Source: Engraulis encrasicolus (taxonomy: Eukaryota; Chordata; Actinopteri; Clupeiformes; Engraulidae). From it: a DNA stretch of 64,000 nt. The translations under genes were made by a program, and so were the position numbers. Below are positions 26,736 to 52,999 of this stretch, piece by piece. The stretch is from assembly GCF_034702125.1 (NCBI RefSeq), contig NC_085880.1:20452028-20516027 (forward strand), read 5' to 3'. The notes beneath the pieces are model-generated. The model made no database searches and was not told the DNA's origin. It saw only the letters and a program-made list of their open reading frames with translations. The first letter of the stretch is position 1. Each line of letters opens with the position of its first letter.

Positions 26736-28517
26736 CCTCATAGAACAAAATTGATGCTTGTATATTTGTCAGGATATGTACGTAGTATTAGTATTGTGTT
26801 ATTATAATACATTGCCAAGAACAAGACATTGCTTAAAATGAAATTATTTGTACAGTATAAGGCTAACTTGAGGGAACAATACTAGTACTGAGTAAGAGAA
26901 ACAACAATATGACCATATTGTTTAATGTACAGTACGTGTCCACTGGGCCTTGTATTCAGTTCTGATGTGCTATTTCTCCTTGTATTTATTGTTCTATGCT
27001 TATGTGTTCATGTAATAAACCATCACCCCAGACCAAATTTTGTGGAACATGAAAATCAAGAATCACCTCTGAACAAATTGAGTGGAACCTGAACACCCAG
27101 TAAGGACACATTACGTATATCATCTTATACATTTGTCATTGTTGTCAATCACTGCAGATGCCATAGTATTGGTTGCCAAGCCGCATTAAAACCCCAGGTC
27201 CTGTTGGCAGCAAACAAATTTCAACTCCTCCCTCAACTGGACCCAATGTGGGTTTAGCGCGGTTAGGCAGTGGTATCTGATGAACAACATGGAAGATAGA
27301 ATGACTTCACACTGTATTCCTAATTGTTATATCTGCCTATGTATATATCATCATTTATTTATTTAATTTCTTGAATGCAATGTACCATTACAATCCCAGC
27401 CCACTACTACAAAGTAACTTCACATGGAAACGTGATATGGCAACTGGAAAACCTGATAGTATCACACCACCACAGGTTGCTGGCAAAAGTGCAAATGCTA
27501 TTGGCAGAGGAAACAGTAGAGATTGACGCCTGCATGAAGCAGAAGCAGATTGGGTTTCACCAGACACACCAACTGTAAAAGCATGATACAGTATAGTGAC
27601 TGTCTCCTCAGAGTAATGTTCATCATTCTGGAAGTATCATACTTTTTCTCCCACCGCTGATTATGTGAAGGAATGTATAGTCAAAATGTGTATGTAGTTG
27701 ACATTACATAAAAGCCCATCACACATCCAAAACCAATTATATCCATCTTACACAGTATGTGGAACATGGAATGAAATATCATCAGTCATATCACAAAACA
27801 GAAGCGGCATGCAGTCTTTAGGCCTATTTGTATTCTGGCTCATTCAACTGGTTGACCTCGATTTGATCAAATGGCTTTGGCAGGTTGCCGTTTACTTCAA
27901 AGACGGCGATGTTGACAAACACGGGATTCCTATAGGAATGAAGCATGGTGACTTTTTCACCTGTTCAAAACATATAAAATAAACAGAAACAAATGAACTA
28001 TTGGTTATCAAAACCTTACAAACATGTTATCAAAATTCAGCAAGATCCTGTACAGTACATGGACCCCTGAGAGCATCACATTTGGTCTGTGTACTATGAA
28101 ACTTGTCATCTCGTGTATTACTCCTGGCTTAAACTTCAGCATACTAGTGCTGATGTAAGTACACTTGCTGAGTGTAAATGACAGAGATTGTTGATGGCCA
28201 GAATCCATTGTCCTGGCGTGTAAGTCTATGTATGGCCATGTATGGCCAAGTGTGATTGTCAACTTTAAATACATTCAGAAACCTAAAAAAAAAAACGTTT
28301 TACAATAGGCGGTTTTTAACTGGACTTCAGATGGATGTAGTTCTACCTTGCTCCAGAGCAAGCTTGGGGTTGTGGTTTGGCAATATCCAAATATAGAGCA
28401 CTGCATGAAACACACCATTGTATCTACAAAAAGCAGCAACAACTTAAAAAAAAAAATCCCAAAATGCCTCAGTAAAAGGCAGTCACACACACAGTGGTCC
28501 ACCTCCAACTGTGTGTA

Positions 28518-40253
<11,736 letters not shown>

Positions 40254-40380
40254 AGTTGTTATATGAACAGACTTATACAAAGTTTTGAGTGACTAAGTTA
40301 GCTAGCTAACGTTAGCGTTTATCATAGTAAACAAACTTAAGCCGGTAAAATCATGACATCAGTGATAAGTAACCCTTTAA

Positions 40381-40389
40381 TCTCGCGAG
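40381..40389 (-). promoter_or_regulatory. slc39a9: TCTCGCGAG promoter element of slc39a9
   Basis: The palindrome tctcgcgag lies 128 bases upstream of the slc39a9 ATG. It matches nine bases of the TCTCGCGAGA element found near the start sites of TATA-less housekeeping promoters. No TATA box is seen. The 40300-40560 region is also relatively CpG-rich for this window. No gene on the opposite strand was recognised. Confidence 0.5.
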
Positions 40390-40963
40390 CAAGTTTTGAG
40401 CGGCAATTGTCCATTTCAGCTATCACGAGGTATTCCAAACACCCAGACACTCGAATTTTAGTTCTAGAGCTCTATGCACCAGCGCTAAACTCTCCACGTC
40501 GCGAAACCATTCCAGCCTCGGGTCTCAGTTCTGTAAACTGGCGCTATCGATTTAAGTGGACAGACATTTCACCACCAGAGAACCTAGCGTTAGACAGCCA
40601 GAACTACAACATTACTTCATCACGTAGCCCATGCACTGAGCTTGCTCTGGAGTAAATAGAGGAACTGAACCAGTCAGCTCCTCCTGGTCTTTGACCCAGT
40701 GCATTTTCAACGTGTGCAGTGTGCACACTGCACGGGAATCACAAGACAGCCCCATGAGAGATGCGTGGGTCCCTAGTGGGGATAAATAACACAACCCATA
40801 TTAGTGTAGCAACAAGAATGAATGAAACAGGTTACAGTTGTTTTTGTGAGCTGATAAAAGCATCTCTATTTTTATCAAAAGCAAGAAAGTCCTATGTCTA
40901 AAATAAAATATGTTCATTAGTAAATGCTTTATTATTGTTGAAAGTCTTGGAAGGGAAATAGAG

Positions 40964-40985
40964 TCTTTCTTTCTTTCTTTCTTTT

Positions 40986-41053
<68 letters not shown>
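40964..41053. repeat. (TTTC)n microsatellite
   Basis: About 22 tttc/tttct units, 0.7 kb upstream of slc39a9. Confidence 0.95.
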
Positions 41054-41397
41054 GAGACTGAATGAATGTGAATGAGATAGAAGAGATAGCAGATTAAAAA
41101 CAGGGAATTCCCCTAATGAAAAATTGCTCAGTGACATATTTCATGTAGAGAGAATGGGAGATAGTGGTATAACTTGATTGTCTCCATGGAGCAATTGTAT
41201 TTGCTGTAGCCTACAAACGCTGGCATCAGACATGAGACACAGACAGGCATAACAGACCACAACAGACAGAGAAAAGAAAAGATGAGAGGAGAATAGCCTA
41301 AATCAGGAAACAGGGTGAATGTGCATACTGCTTTACTGCCTACAACAGTACAAATATAGACATAGCCTAAATACCAAAGCATACACGCAAACACTCA

Positions 41398-42790
<1,393 letters not shown>

Positions 42791-42792
42791 AT

Positions 42793-43164
42793 GTCAAACT
42801 CAAATTCACAGCGGGCGGAAATCAAAATCTGGGATGAAATTGCTGGCCGAATTCAATATTTGTTCAAAAAATTCACTGAAATTGTACAGTACAAGCATTG
42901 AAAGCTCAATAACACATTCCCTTCATATATACCTGTACTTATCCTGTTTTCTCTGTTCTAGTAAGTGCTGTTACACTAGTCTTGACCCATATTCTTATGG
43001 CGCACAAAGTTTTGCCTTCAACTGATATTTTCTATGTCTTAATGGTGCATGTGAGCCAACTGTAATACACATTAGAAATGATCTCGCGGTACAAATATAA
43101 TGGTTCTGTTGGCTAAATTTGGTGGCTAAATTTGGACCCCGGGCCTGAGTTTGGCACCCCTGGC
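42793..43164. mobile_element. Decayed hAT-type element
   Basis: The left end aatgtcaaactcaaattcac and the right end ctgagtttggcacccctgg are degenerate inverted repeats of a common fish type. A left-end fragment of the same family lies near 38868. Confidence 0.5.
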
Positions 43165-43175
43165 ATACAGCAGAC

Positions 43176-43524
43176 CAGTGGTTCCCAACCTTTTTCTTAA
43201 GGAACCCATGTTTTTACTATTGTAATCTTTGGTGACCCAACCACGCGAGATGCGTGTCACAAGATGCCCTCTGTTTCCTGTGAAAACTCATTTTAGTTAT
43301 TTTATTCCTCAATTTGTCTTTGGTCAAATATAGAATAAATGTTTAATGTAGCACTTACAATTTGTTGCTTCTATGCATTTATTAGTTAAATGCTTTGTCT
43401 TTTATTCAACATGGGCTATATATATTTAAAATGAAACCCCTTAAAATCAAGAGGGCTCCGCGACCCCCTGTGGATCTTTGGTGACCCATAAGGTGGGTCC
43501 CGACCCATAGGTTGGGAACCACTG
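43176..43524. mobile_element. Short hAT-type element with near-perfect TSD
   Basis: Ends cagtggttcccaacct and aggttgggaaccactg are perfect inverted repeats. Flanks cagcagac and cagtagac agree at seven of eight positions. Confidence 0.88.
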
Positions 43525-44289
43525 CAGTAGACCATTCAATTCATGTATTTTAGTTGTGCAGACAAGAAAAATGCAGTATAACACTATCCCTGCCATAACA
43601 CTATCCCAGCCATCCCAACATGAACTGCTAGTAAAATGCCTTATATAATGACATACAAAGAAATACAACACTTTGTGTTGGTATATTATGTTTAGTGTAT
43701 AAGACAGGCTAAGAAATTGACACCTCAGTGTTCAAATGATTCAATTTCGTGCCACCAATCAAAGTAACCTGAACCTGCAAGTTCCTCAGTCACTGTATGG
43801 AAATTAAAAGTGTTATCATTTGACCCATATTTTTTTGCATCGTTTTCACAATAGTCGTTTGGTTTTAAGCCTATTCATGTCATTGATCTATGTATAGATA
43901 TTAAATATATTTATTTTATATTTTGTATATAACATAAGTTTATAAGAAGGTGGACGGGAGTGGTGGTAGGAATGATGGGGGACTGGAAGCATTGCCTAAT
44001 ACAAGAGCCTGGAGTCCTCAAGAGAAGCTCTTGTATTAGATGATTTACCTCTTAACTTAACCTTAACTTACTGTATCCTGAACCAGCGTTGTAGTATGCC
44101 TATAAGCCCCAGGGCTTTTCTTCATGAAAAGTGTGTCAATGCCAGAATCCTTGTTTCTGAAAAAAAGTGTTTTAGAACTGAAATGTGAGTGTAAATGAGA
44201 AATTTTGTTTGAGGTTCAGTGCCATTGGTTGATGAATCTGGTGGGTGGGATGTTTTTCAGGAGTGTGTGTCATAAACAATTGTGCAAAA

Positions 44290-45610
44290 CTGAAAACAAG
44301 GCTTTACAACACATTTCCTTGGTAATAACTCCCCCCTTATAATGTTCTATGGCAGTTTTACCACAGCAGATGGCAGTACAGGCTTTTTAACCACAAGACC
44401 AATCCTCACCAACCACACGGCAAAATGAGTTTGTTAGATTTAGATAACAATGAGGAAAACAAGTACAACAACAAAATATTAATTAAAAAATAATCTGATA
44501 TACTTGATCAGCAACACACTCTAGTCTACACTGTAATAATATTCCTGTGATGTCACAACAACTTACTGGCTAATAATTGCATTCATATCAGAGTAGTTTA
44601 CTGTGATCTTCCTCATAGTTTACTGTGGCCACACCACAGTAAATTACTGTCACCCTACCCACACTACCATGATCCCGCCCCTCCATTCATCACCACAACA
44701 GAGGTAGCTTTACGTGTTATTGTACCACCTCCCATTCCCTAGGCATTACAGGTTGCACTGACTTTTTACCCATGAGACCAATCCTCACCAACCACACTGC
44801 AAAATGAGTTTGTTAAATTTAGAAAACAATGAGGAAAAAGACACGTAACAACAAAATATTCATTCAAAAATAATCTGCTTTACTTGATCAGAAACACACT
44901 GGCCTGGGGGTAGGTATTGTTTTTCTCTGTCTAATGTAGGCCTAATAATGTTTTGTCCCAAGTTTTCCTTGGATGTTGTGCATGAGAAAACGAGAGAAGA
45001 AAAGAGAAGAGAACATCATCTTGGCACCAAACCAGGATTCTCAAATTACGGTACCCCATCTCCATCCCCTTACTCCCATTTTCACTAGTGACGCTTCAAA
45101 AGGGGGTGCCAGTGGATTATCTCGTATGATCTCCATTCATGTAAATCATCTAGGGACCAATGGCAGCGACCATCTCAGGCAAGTATGCAGTGACTCGCAC
45201 AACACAAAATGTTCTCCTAAGGGGGAAATTATTCAATTGAACACTTCACTTTCTTGACTCCTATGACTTCATTTTCACAGCATTAGTTGATGCAACACCT
45301 GATGCTAAACAAGGCTTGGCAAACATGTTGACTTGGTAATGACAAGTTATTTTTCACTAATAATGTTCTATGGCTGTTTTGAAACAGCAGAGGGCAGCAT
45401 AGGCTCAAGTGGAACATGGTGTGACTTCTCTGCTTGTCAATTGTGTGGATACATTTCCAAAAAGAGCAACAAGAAATTCCAAACAAACACAATGCAAAAT
45501 AGTTTTTTTTAGCGAATTCTAATAATCAGGATTACAATTACAATGAAGATGCAATTCTCAGATTTTTTCACAACAACAACAAAACAACATTCATTCAAGT
45601 ATAATCTAAA
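44290..45610. repeat. Diverged tandem triplication of unknown sequence
   Basis: Three related units start near 44295, 44745 and 45310. Shared pieces include taatgttctatggc, ccaatcctcaccaaccacac, caaaatgagtttgtta, caacaaaatatt.attcaaaataatctg and cttgatcag.aacacact. Units 1 and 2 are most alike. I do not recognise the family. Confidence 0.65.
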
Positions 45611-47050
45611 ATCCAAATGTGCACTGCCTGGCAAAGAAGTGATTTAAACACCTGCGGATATTCAAATTTGATGTGTGAATGATGCCTCCCACGTTCCTCA
45701 TCAACTCAAGACATTTAAACCTCCGTCTCATTTCAGGCAGTTTTTCAGGATTACGCAGGTGTTGATTCACTTGATGGGAAACATTCAAATTTATACTGCT
45801 GTTTGTCCTTTGGAAAGTTTTACTCAGATTTTGTTTATATTAAGAGAGGAAGAGCACATAAATCATGTAATCTCTCTCTGTACCAACACCTTCCTCTCCC
45901 ATTTTGAGACCTAGTCACTGTTGTAAGCTGCATTCCTCAGATGTAAAACGACATCTTCACAGTTAACTGCTATAAGGAAAGATCAATTAACTCTTAGACC
46001 CTCCGAATTCTCTGTGTCGTGAAGGTCGGTTGCCATCCTTTTTTCATCATGCAACATGCAGTGCTCAGCTTCTGATTTGTCCAGCTTCTAATATAGGCCT
46101 ACTTGTATTTTTCTGTTACAACTTAGCGGCTATTAAAAATTGTAATAGCCTGTTTCTTACAATCATTATTTCTTCCTTAAACAACTTAATTCATTTTAGT
46201 ACTATTTGCTACTATACTGGGCTCTGATATGACATACATAATTAAAATGATGTTAAACTGGTACTGGTATGTGCCATGCGAATACCTATTGTATATGCAA
46301 TCTCCTCATTCTCTTAAAGAGATTTCATGTCCATTATTTTTTTTCCAAGACAGACCACCACTTTGCAGTAACCCTCGACGAACATCAAAGTAGTCTGCGG
46401 TATTGTAAGTAGGCCTGGCTATAAGTCACAGTTAATGTTTCAGCAGTTAATGTTTCTCTCCATCGTTTAGTCTTCCAGAGTCTGGGGTTGAAAGGACAGA
46501 CTCTCAGATAATAAGCACTGGTGTCTGTCCACAGTATAGCAAGCACTGGTGTCTGTCCATAGACAGTGAGTGTGGATGACCCAGGCAGAGGCACATCTTG
46601 TCGCCAGGCTAGGCAGGAAGCTGTTTAGGGCCCCCAAGCCTATAGATTGTGAATTCGGGATAATAGACATTAAACTACAGTAGTTGTGATTTATTGTGAA
46701 TAAATCTTTTGCTAATCTTTTGCTTTTTCACTTGGGGCACCAACTCAACCTAGAATCGCCTCTGGACACAGGCTTCATTTGACGCACTTAGCCATTTCAT
46801 CCAGGTACATATACAGGTTATCAAACAAAAGCTGATTTGATTATTTGTTTAACCACTAAATAATCACTAAATAAAAATACAATCTAATAAGTGATTTTGG
46901 TCTTCTGTTGAGTTTAGGGCTTTTTCTTTTCGCCCCATCGAGCCTTGCAGGACATATTTTTTTAGATAGTGAAACGACTCCCCAAAGTGTCGTAGAACTA
47001 CTACTACTATCATCAAACAACAGCAAGGCGATCATTTCATGAGCTTGTGG
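45611..47050. other. Unassigned intergenic sequence
   Basis: No gene. A short decayed hAT-type element (about 46580-46760, ends cagaggca and tcgcctctg) is the only structure seen; the rest looks unique. Confidence 0.5.
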
Positions 47051-47076
47051 GAGAGTGCTGTCCCAGAGGAGGTGGT

Positions 47077-47297
47077 GGGCAGGACTGGACTGGCCATCTG
47101 GCATCCCGGGCATTTCCCGGTGGACCATGCACCATTGTGGGCCCTTATTTGCAGAATTATTATTATTATTATTTTTAAACATTTCTGAATATAGGGGCCC
47201 ATGAGGGTGCGGGGCCCACCAGTAGGTCAGTTCTGGTCCGCTAATTTTGAGGGGCCCCAAAAGTGCCCGGGCCCTATTTCTCCCCCCAGTCCTGCCC
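47077..47297. mobile_element. Inverted-repeat element, gggcaggactgg family
   Basis: Ends gggcaggactggactgg and ccagtcctgccc are inverted repeats. Internal ggcat..cgggcatttcccggtgga matches partial relatives near 53565-53650, 54015-54290, 56300-56570 and 62365-62650. Confidence 0.75.
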
Positions 47298-47639
47298 TGG
47301 TGGTGGGAGTTGGTAAATAACATCATGTCACAGAGAGAGGGTGGCTCTGGTCGCCATGCAGGACTACCCGGTACTGATGCAATGACTTCTGGGTGATAAA
47401 TGGACCTGGGGAATGCATCGCACTCCGTTTTTTCTTCTTTTTTTTCATTTTCTTTTCTTTTATTCAAACATTGCAGGGCCCGACAATGTTTGAATAAAAG
47501 AAAAGAAAAAGAAAGAAGAAAAAACTGAGTGTGATCCATTCCCTAATTGCTTGATTACTTCAGAGGCGCACCAACAAGACGGAAGAGCGCGGTGTGTCGA
47601 AGATAACTTTGATAAATGGATCTGCACATGGGGCTTTGG

Positions 47640-47830
47640 AAATGAGATACACCTCAGGCCATTTATTCAGTGTGGTTTTTTCAAAATCTTTATTGTGGAT
47701 GGGACCATGAAGATCATGAAATGGGATAGGGTTGGAAAATATCCCAGGCCGGAGAGGAGTCAAACCTTGGTTAACGTTAAAACCAGTCATGGAACGGTGC
47801 ATTGCATTGTGCCACCAGAGACAATTGATA
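47640..47830 (-). mobile_element. tRNA-related SINE, minus strand
   Basis: The minus strand has ggtttgactcctctccggcc, like a B box, and ends with aataaagattttgaaaaaac. The apparent open frames on both strands here come from this repeat. The head is degenerate. Confidence 0.5.
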
Positions 47831-48807
47831 AGGAGGAAATTGTTCTTGAGGAGATTTTTTTTCTTGTAATCAACATGTAAGGTTCGAAGATATGTGTCTG
47901 TGAGCTTCCATCGCCCGTTGGGAGGCTAGCAGGGTTCAATGGGGGAAAATGTAAAATGCCACGCCTATTCAGGAAACTGGAATTGGTCCCAGTTTGTTGC
48001 CTTGGTGGTGGCAGAATGTTTTATCTTGGATACTATACCCTATAGTAGGCTATAGTAGTACTGAGTACACCTGCTGCCTAGCACCAAAACATATTCTTCT
48101 GTTGGTCTAGTATTGCACAATGAGAGATAGTGCACAAGGATAATGCAAAACGATTTATTAATAAGACATGGCACCTATTATGAGTTAGTTGTTACCGGAA
48201 TGGCAAGGAACAAGTTATAATGTATTACTAAAGGCCCTGTGCACTGTCATAGTGGTGTAGTACTATGGTAATAAAGTTTTTTCAGTGACTATTGTTCCAC
48301 CTGCGGAGCAGCATGCATTAAGGGGCTACAACAGCAGAGATAGGCTTAGTCCAAATCCCGTCCGTCAATTACAATATTCTGCCTGTGAGTATGTTTTTCT
48401 GCTTGTACCTGAGTAGTTCGTTGTTAGAGACGGCTTTGCACAGTGACTGTGTTGGACATATCATGCAGTTTAACAGTTTGAACAGCATGTCTGGTTTGAA
48501 CACCTGTCGTTGTTTCTACAGCTTTGTTGGTTTGGTGCCAGACTACACTTTTCATGTTTCAAAATAAAATAAAATGAAGCAAATTTAAAAAGATAAGGTG
48601 TTAAATATATGTTTAACAGATGTTAAATATGCCCAAACTTAAACGGTCTCTCTTTTTGTTTACTGTAGAGGAATACATCTCATTGGGATCGGTAGGCTAC
48701 GTGCCTGTGCAGTCTGGAGAAAACATTTCCACCCATGTGTGTGTGTGTGTGTGTGTCACAAATATGAGGATTATGCATGCATGTGGGAACAGAGGAACAG
48801 TGGAGAG

Positions 48808-48812
<5 letters not shown>

Positions 48813-48900
<88 letters not shown>
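48813..48900. repeat. (GA)n microsatellite
   Basis: About 44 GA units; partner of the (TC)n run at 49090-49188. Confidence 0.95.
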
Positions 48901-48903
<3 letters not shown>

Positions 48904-49087
48904 TAAGAGAGTGAGAGAATGTGAGAGAGTGTGAGGGAAAGGGAGAGTTTGTCTTGTCGGAAGTGAGAGTTAAAGGCAGTCAGTCCTCCTCAGGCATGAC
49001 ATGCTGGAGTTTGAAGAAAAAAAGGGAGAGTGTGTGTCAGAGACAGAGAGAGAAGAGTGAGAGTTAAAGACCTCTGGGACCCTCTCA

Positions 49088-49190
<103 letters not shown>

Positions 49191-50037
49191 CCCTTCTCTC
49201 TCTCCTTCTCTCTCTCTCTCCCCTCAGGCATGACACACTCTCACTTCCCATCCTGCTCCTCTACCTGGGGTGGTAACAAAGGGCCGTGGTGGCCCCGAGG
49301 CCAGGCACACAGGCGAGCACAGACACAGGGGCCACAGGGAGGTGCATGGTTCCCAAGGCCAGGGGCCACTGCATAAAGGCACCCCGCACTGCGGGCCCCC
49401 TCTCCCTGGAGAGAGCGTGGCGCTTTTGGCGCAGTGGGGGTGGGGGTGGAGAGAGGTGGGGGTGTGGTGTGGTGTGGTGGGGTAGGGTGGGGTGGAGGTT
49501 TAGGGCTGGGAGATTTCCTATAAGCTAATATGTTTTGCATGTGTGTTTATACATGTAGGAATTAAATGTCATGGAACTAATACACACCCAAGTGTCAAGT
49601 GTCATTTTTTTTCTCAGTTAATATCTCTGAAATGAGTCTTTTGATATTTGAATTTAGCAGAGGAATATAAGACAACTGTAACCCAGTTGCAATTGCTACC
49701 ATGCTGTCTGAAAATGAGATTTGAACAAATATTGGGAAAAAAATAAACAAGATAAAATGGCTATTGGGTATGGCTATGGTGTTTAAATGACTGTTGTTGC
49801 ATTTTGAAAAAGAGCTCGTCAAATGCACCAAAGTAAGTTAGGGCTCATGCAGATCTAAGTTGCACTTGCAGATGCAGCACCTATGCTGTGTTTTACTCAG
49901 TAAATGCTTCTCACAGGGTCATTCCTTGGTCCACTCTAGACCACTAAACCATTATTTGTATTTGAAGAAATCAGATGCAAGTCTCACATGCATTTGTTAA
50001 ATGTACATAAATGGCTGTTTCTATTTTACCCTTTTCG

Positions 50038-50293
50038 GTAACAATTTATTTTAATGATTCACTATTACAGATATCTACCACATTAGGTGCAGTTTAATAA
50101 CCAGTGTAACGATATTTAATACCATGGCATGTAATACCAGTGTAATATGTACCAACCCTAACCCTTGATGTAAGTACAAATTTGGTACATGGTGTTACAC
50201 TGGTATTACATGGTATTAAATATTGTCACACTGGTTATTACACTGTAGCTAATGTGGTAGATCCACTGTGTTACCCACTTTTCTATTTGTTAC
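50038..50293. mobile_element. Foldback element
   Basis: Left-arm text such as ctaccacattag, taataaccagtgtaac and aataccagtgtaa is repeated in inverted order in the right arm as ttacactggtatt, cactggttatta and ctaatgtggtag. A loop of about 25 bases separates the arms. Outer edges pair less well. Confidence 0.8.
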
Positions 50294-50649
50294 AATTTCT
50301 ACTAAAGTTTATTAATGTTCATGTTCCATTAATCAAGGAGAAAAGGCAGTGTTCCATGACTTTAAAGTATCTGTTTTTAAGGCATGGTATTTATTGTGTG
50401 AGTAAAAAGAAAAACAGTGATTTTGTAGTTATACTGAGTTATCAGAGTCGTTTTTGTGCTGTCCTGCTTGTGTCATGTTTTGCTATATCTGGGTAATATG
50501 TAATGTAATGTGTTAAATCTTTGTTTTGTGTGTGTGTGTCTATGCGTGCGTGTGTGCGTGGATGCATGCATGCGTGCATAAATGTGTGCGTATACTTGTT
50601 GGCCTGGGGGTGGAGAATCTGGGTGTGTATATATTTGGGTGTGGATGTG

Positions 50650-51510
50650 TGTGTGGGAGGAGAGAGGAGAGAGGAGGCAGGAGAATGGAGAGAAGAGGGA
50701 TGAGGCAGAAGCAGAAGGAGAGAGGAGGTAGGAGAGCGGAGGTCGGAGAGAGGAGGCAGGAGAGAGAAGATAAGAGAGAGGAGGCAGGAGAATGGAGAGA
50801 AGAGGGATGAGGCAGAGGCAGAAGGAGAGAGGAGCTGAGAGGAGGCAGGAGAGAGAAGATAAGAGAGAGGAGGGAGGTGAGAGGAGAGAGTAGGGATGAG
50901 GCAGAGGCAGAAGGAGAGAGGAGCTGAGAGGAGGCAGGAGAGAGGAGAGAGGAGGCAGGAGAGAGGAGAGAGGAGAGAGGAGGCAGGAGGAGGAAAGAGG
51001 AAGAAAGAGAGAGGAGGGATGAGACAGAGGCAGAAGGAGAGAGGAGGGAGGAGAGAGGAGGCAGGAGGAGGAGGGAGGAGAGAGGAGAAAGGAGAAAGGA
51101 GATAGGAGAGACGAGGCAGGGGCGGGGGGAGAGGAGAAAGAAGGGAGGAGAGAGGAGGGAGGAGAAAGGAGAGAGGAGGCAGCAGGAGGAGGGAGGAGGG
51201 AGGATGGAGGAGAAAGGAGGCAGGAGAGAGGAGAGGAGGGAGGATGGAGGAGGAAGGAGGCAGGATAGAGGATGGAGGAGGAAGGAGAGAGGAGGGAGGA
51301 GGCAGGAGAGAGGATGGAGGAGGCAGTAGGGAGCTGGCAGAGGCAGAAGGGTGAAGTCAGGAGAGAGGAGGAGGGAGAGAGGAGTGAGAAGGGAGGAGAG
51401 GAGAGAGGAGGCAGAGGCAGAAGGAGAGAGGAGGGAGGAGAGGAGAGAGGAGGGAGTAGAAAGGAGGGAGGACAGAGGAGAGAGGAGGGAGGGGAGAGGA
51501 GGGCGGAGGC
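50650..51510. repeat. 870-base purine-strand minisatellite
   Basis: The plus strand is almost only A and G with sparse C/T, in units like ggagagaggaggcag and gatgaggcagaggcagaagg. Larger units of about 100-110 bases recur (e.g. around 50690, 50800 and 50890). The long Ser/Pro/Leu frame on the minus strand is an artefact. Confidence 0.9.
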
Positions 51511-51673
51511 AGAAACAGCAGGATCCCTCATCACTCTCCCCACACTTCTGCTGTCAGGGACACAGTACACAGCCAGCATTTCTAGACCTGTAGGCTCCAG
51601 GCATCACCCCTCAGCCATCACCCTTCAGCCATTCAGCCAACGCTTTCTTCCCACCAGAGCAGAGCACACAGTA

Positions 51674-51825
51674 TGTTTTTTTGGGATGGGGGGTCACCTT
51701 TATTCAGACAGGATAGTGAAGAGTGGGACAGGAAACGAGTGGGAGAGAGAGATGGGGTTCGGGAATCAAACCGGGGTCCCCGGCTTAGCAGTGCAGTTCC
51801 CTACCATTTGAGCCACGGCAGGCCC
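51674..51825 (-). mobile_element. tRNA-derived SINE, minus strand, with TSD
   Basis: Read from 51825 leftwards: gccgtggctcaaatgg (A-box-like), ggtttgattcccg (B-box-like), then a body ending in an A-rich tail. The 9-bp repeat cacacagta flanks it (51665-51673 and 51826-51834). Confidence 0.85.
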
Positions 51826-52186
51826 CACACAGTACATTTTGCAACGTTAATTCAAATCGATATGGAATATTACATTAATGATCTAGACTAGTGTTAAATT
51901 CAACTCTCAGAGTGTTGAATTAATCAGCCTGTTTTGTAAACGTTATATGATATCAACACTTAAAGAGTTAAATTGAACATTATTTCAGAGCATTTATGGT
52001 GCAATTCAACAAAGTCTTGGATTAGCGTGTGGGAAAATATATGTCTACTGTGTTGTTGAGTAAAACTAGCTGTGGTGGTTCCATCATGCTACAACATAAA
52101 GATAACAATAACAGATTATACTGTATGACATACAGACGAGACAGTAACCATAAAAGACATTGAGATTAATTAAGATCAATAAACAC

Positions 52187-52358
52187 TGGGGCGCTGTGGC
52201 GCAGTGCCCTAAGCCCCCCACATTTGGGCTTGCATGCCCAAGGGTTGCACCCAGGGTTTGAATGCGGCCTGGGTAATTTGCCACCCGTTCCTGTCGCTCG
52301 TCACTGTCCTGTCTGAAACAAAGGCGGAAAAGCCCTAAAAAATACATTGAAAAAAAAA
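52187..52358 (+). mobile_element. tRNA-derived SINE with 15-bp TSD
   Basis: It begins tggggcgctgtggcgcagtg, like a tRNA 5' half, has gggtttgaatgcgg as a B-box-like part and ends in an A run. The 15-bp repeat aagatcaataaacac flanks it exactly (52172-52186 and 52359-52373), so it is a fairly young insertion. Confidence 0.9.
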
Positions 52359-52914
52359 AAGATCAATAAACACAAATACAAATATGCCTATAACTAGCAT
52401 CTGAGAGTGGCACACGGTCCCCATGCCAGAATCAGCATCTGTGTGTACTTTGTTGGGTCTTCAGACGCGTTTTAATGGTAGCTTCAAATAAACGTGCCAA
52501 TAACTGCTAACAATTCAAAAAGCCACTGAAAAGAAAAATCAAAGATGCTCTAAGAAATGAAATAGATCTATCAAAATCAGTGGGGGACCAACAGTGATTA
52601 AAAACTGAGGGGGGGAAAGCGGATGAGAAGAGCTGGTATTGAAGTGAAATATCTCATCTTAATGTCATTTCATCAAATCTTGTTTTCTTTCTCTTACTGT
52701 TCATAAGCATATTAAAAAAAACGAAGTTTGCCCCCCGTTGTTGAAGTATATCTGGGAAAAACGTAACCAAATAAACAAGGAGAAGCACGTTAAATGTGTT
52801 CTGAGGTGTCATGCTGTGTTTTTTAAATGTTTATTGTCCTAGATACTAACTTTCCTGGTAATTAGCTTTGCTTTAATGCATGTGTTGTGATGTTTGTATG
52901 ATATCCAATAAGAC

Positions 52915-52919
<5 letters not shown>

Positions 52920-52997
<78 letters not shown>
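52920..52997. repeat. (CT)n microsatellite
   Basis: About 38 pure CT units. Confidence 0.96.

Positions 52998-52999
<2 letters not shown>

Larger units (their letters stand above)
22579..28517. other. Region between ccdc177 and slc39a9 stop codons
   Basis: No further gene recognised. It should hold the 3' UTRs of both convergent genes. For slc39a9 (minus strand), tttatttattt at about 27350 gives AATAAATAAA on the coding strand and is the best poly(A) candidate. Otherwise the region contains the elements listed separately; 26750-28500 is unique-looking AT-rich sequence. Confidence 0.55.

Noticed and set aside
40353..40655. 100-aa frame diverging from the slc39a9 promoter
   Set aside because: No recognisable family, and it lies across promoter sequence. 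A bidirectional partner gene is possible but not supported.
45606..45788. 60-aa minus-strand frame that looks moderately protein-like (MNVSHQVNQHLRNPEK start)
   Set aside because: No splice sites or family could be assigned; kept as unproven.
47551..47880. 109-aa plus-strand frame
   Set aside because: It covers a tRNA-related SINE on the opposite strand and has no known domain.
50473..51579. 368-aa open frame on the minus strand
   Set aside because: Pure low-complexity Ser/Pro/Leu translation of the purine tract at 50650-51510, with a (CA)-type tail.
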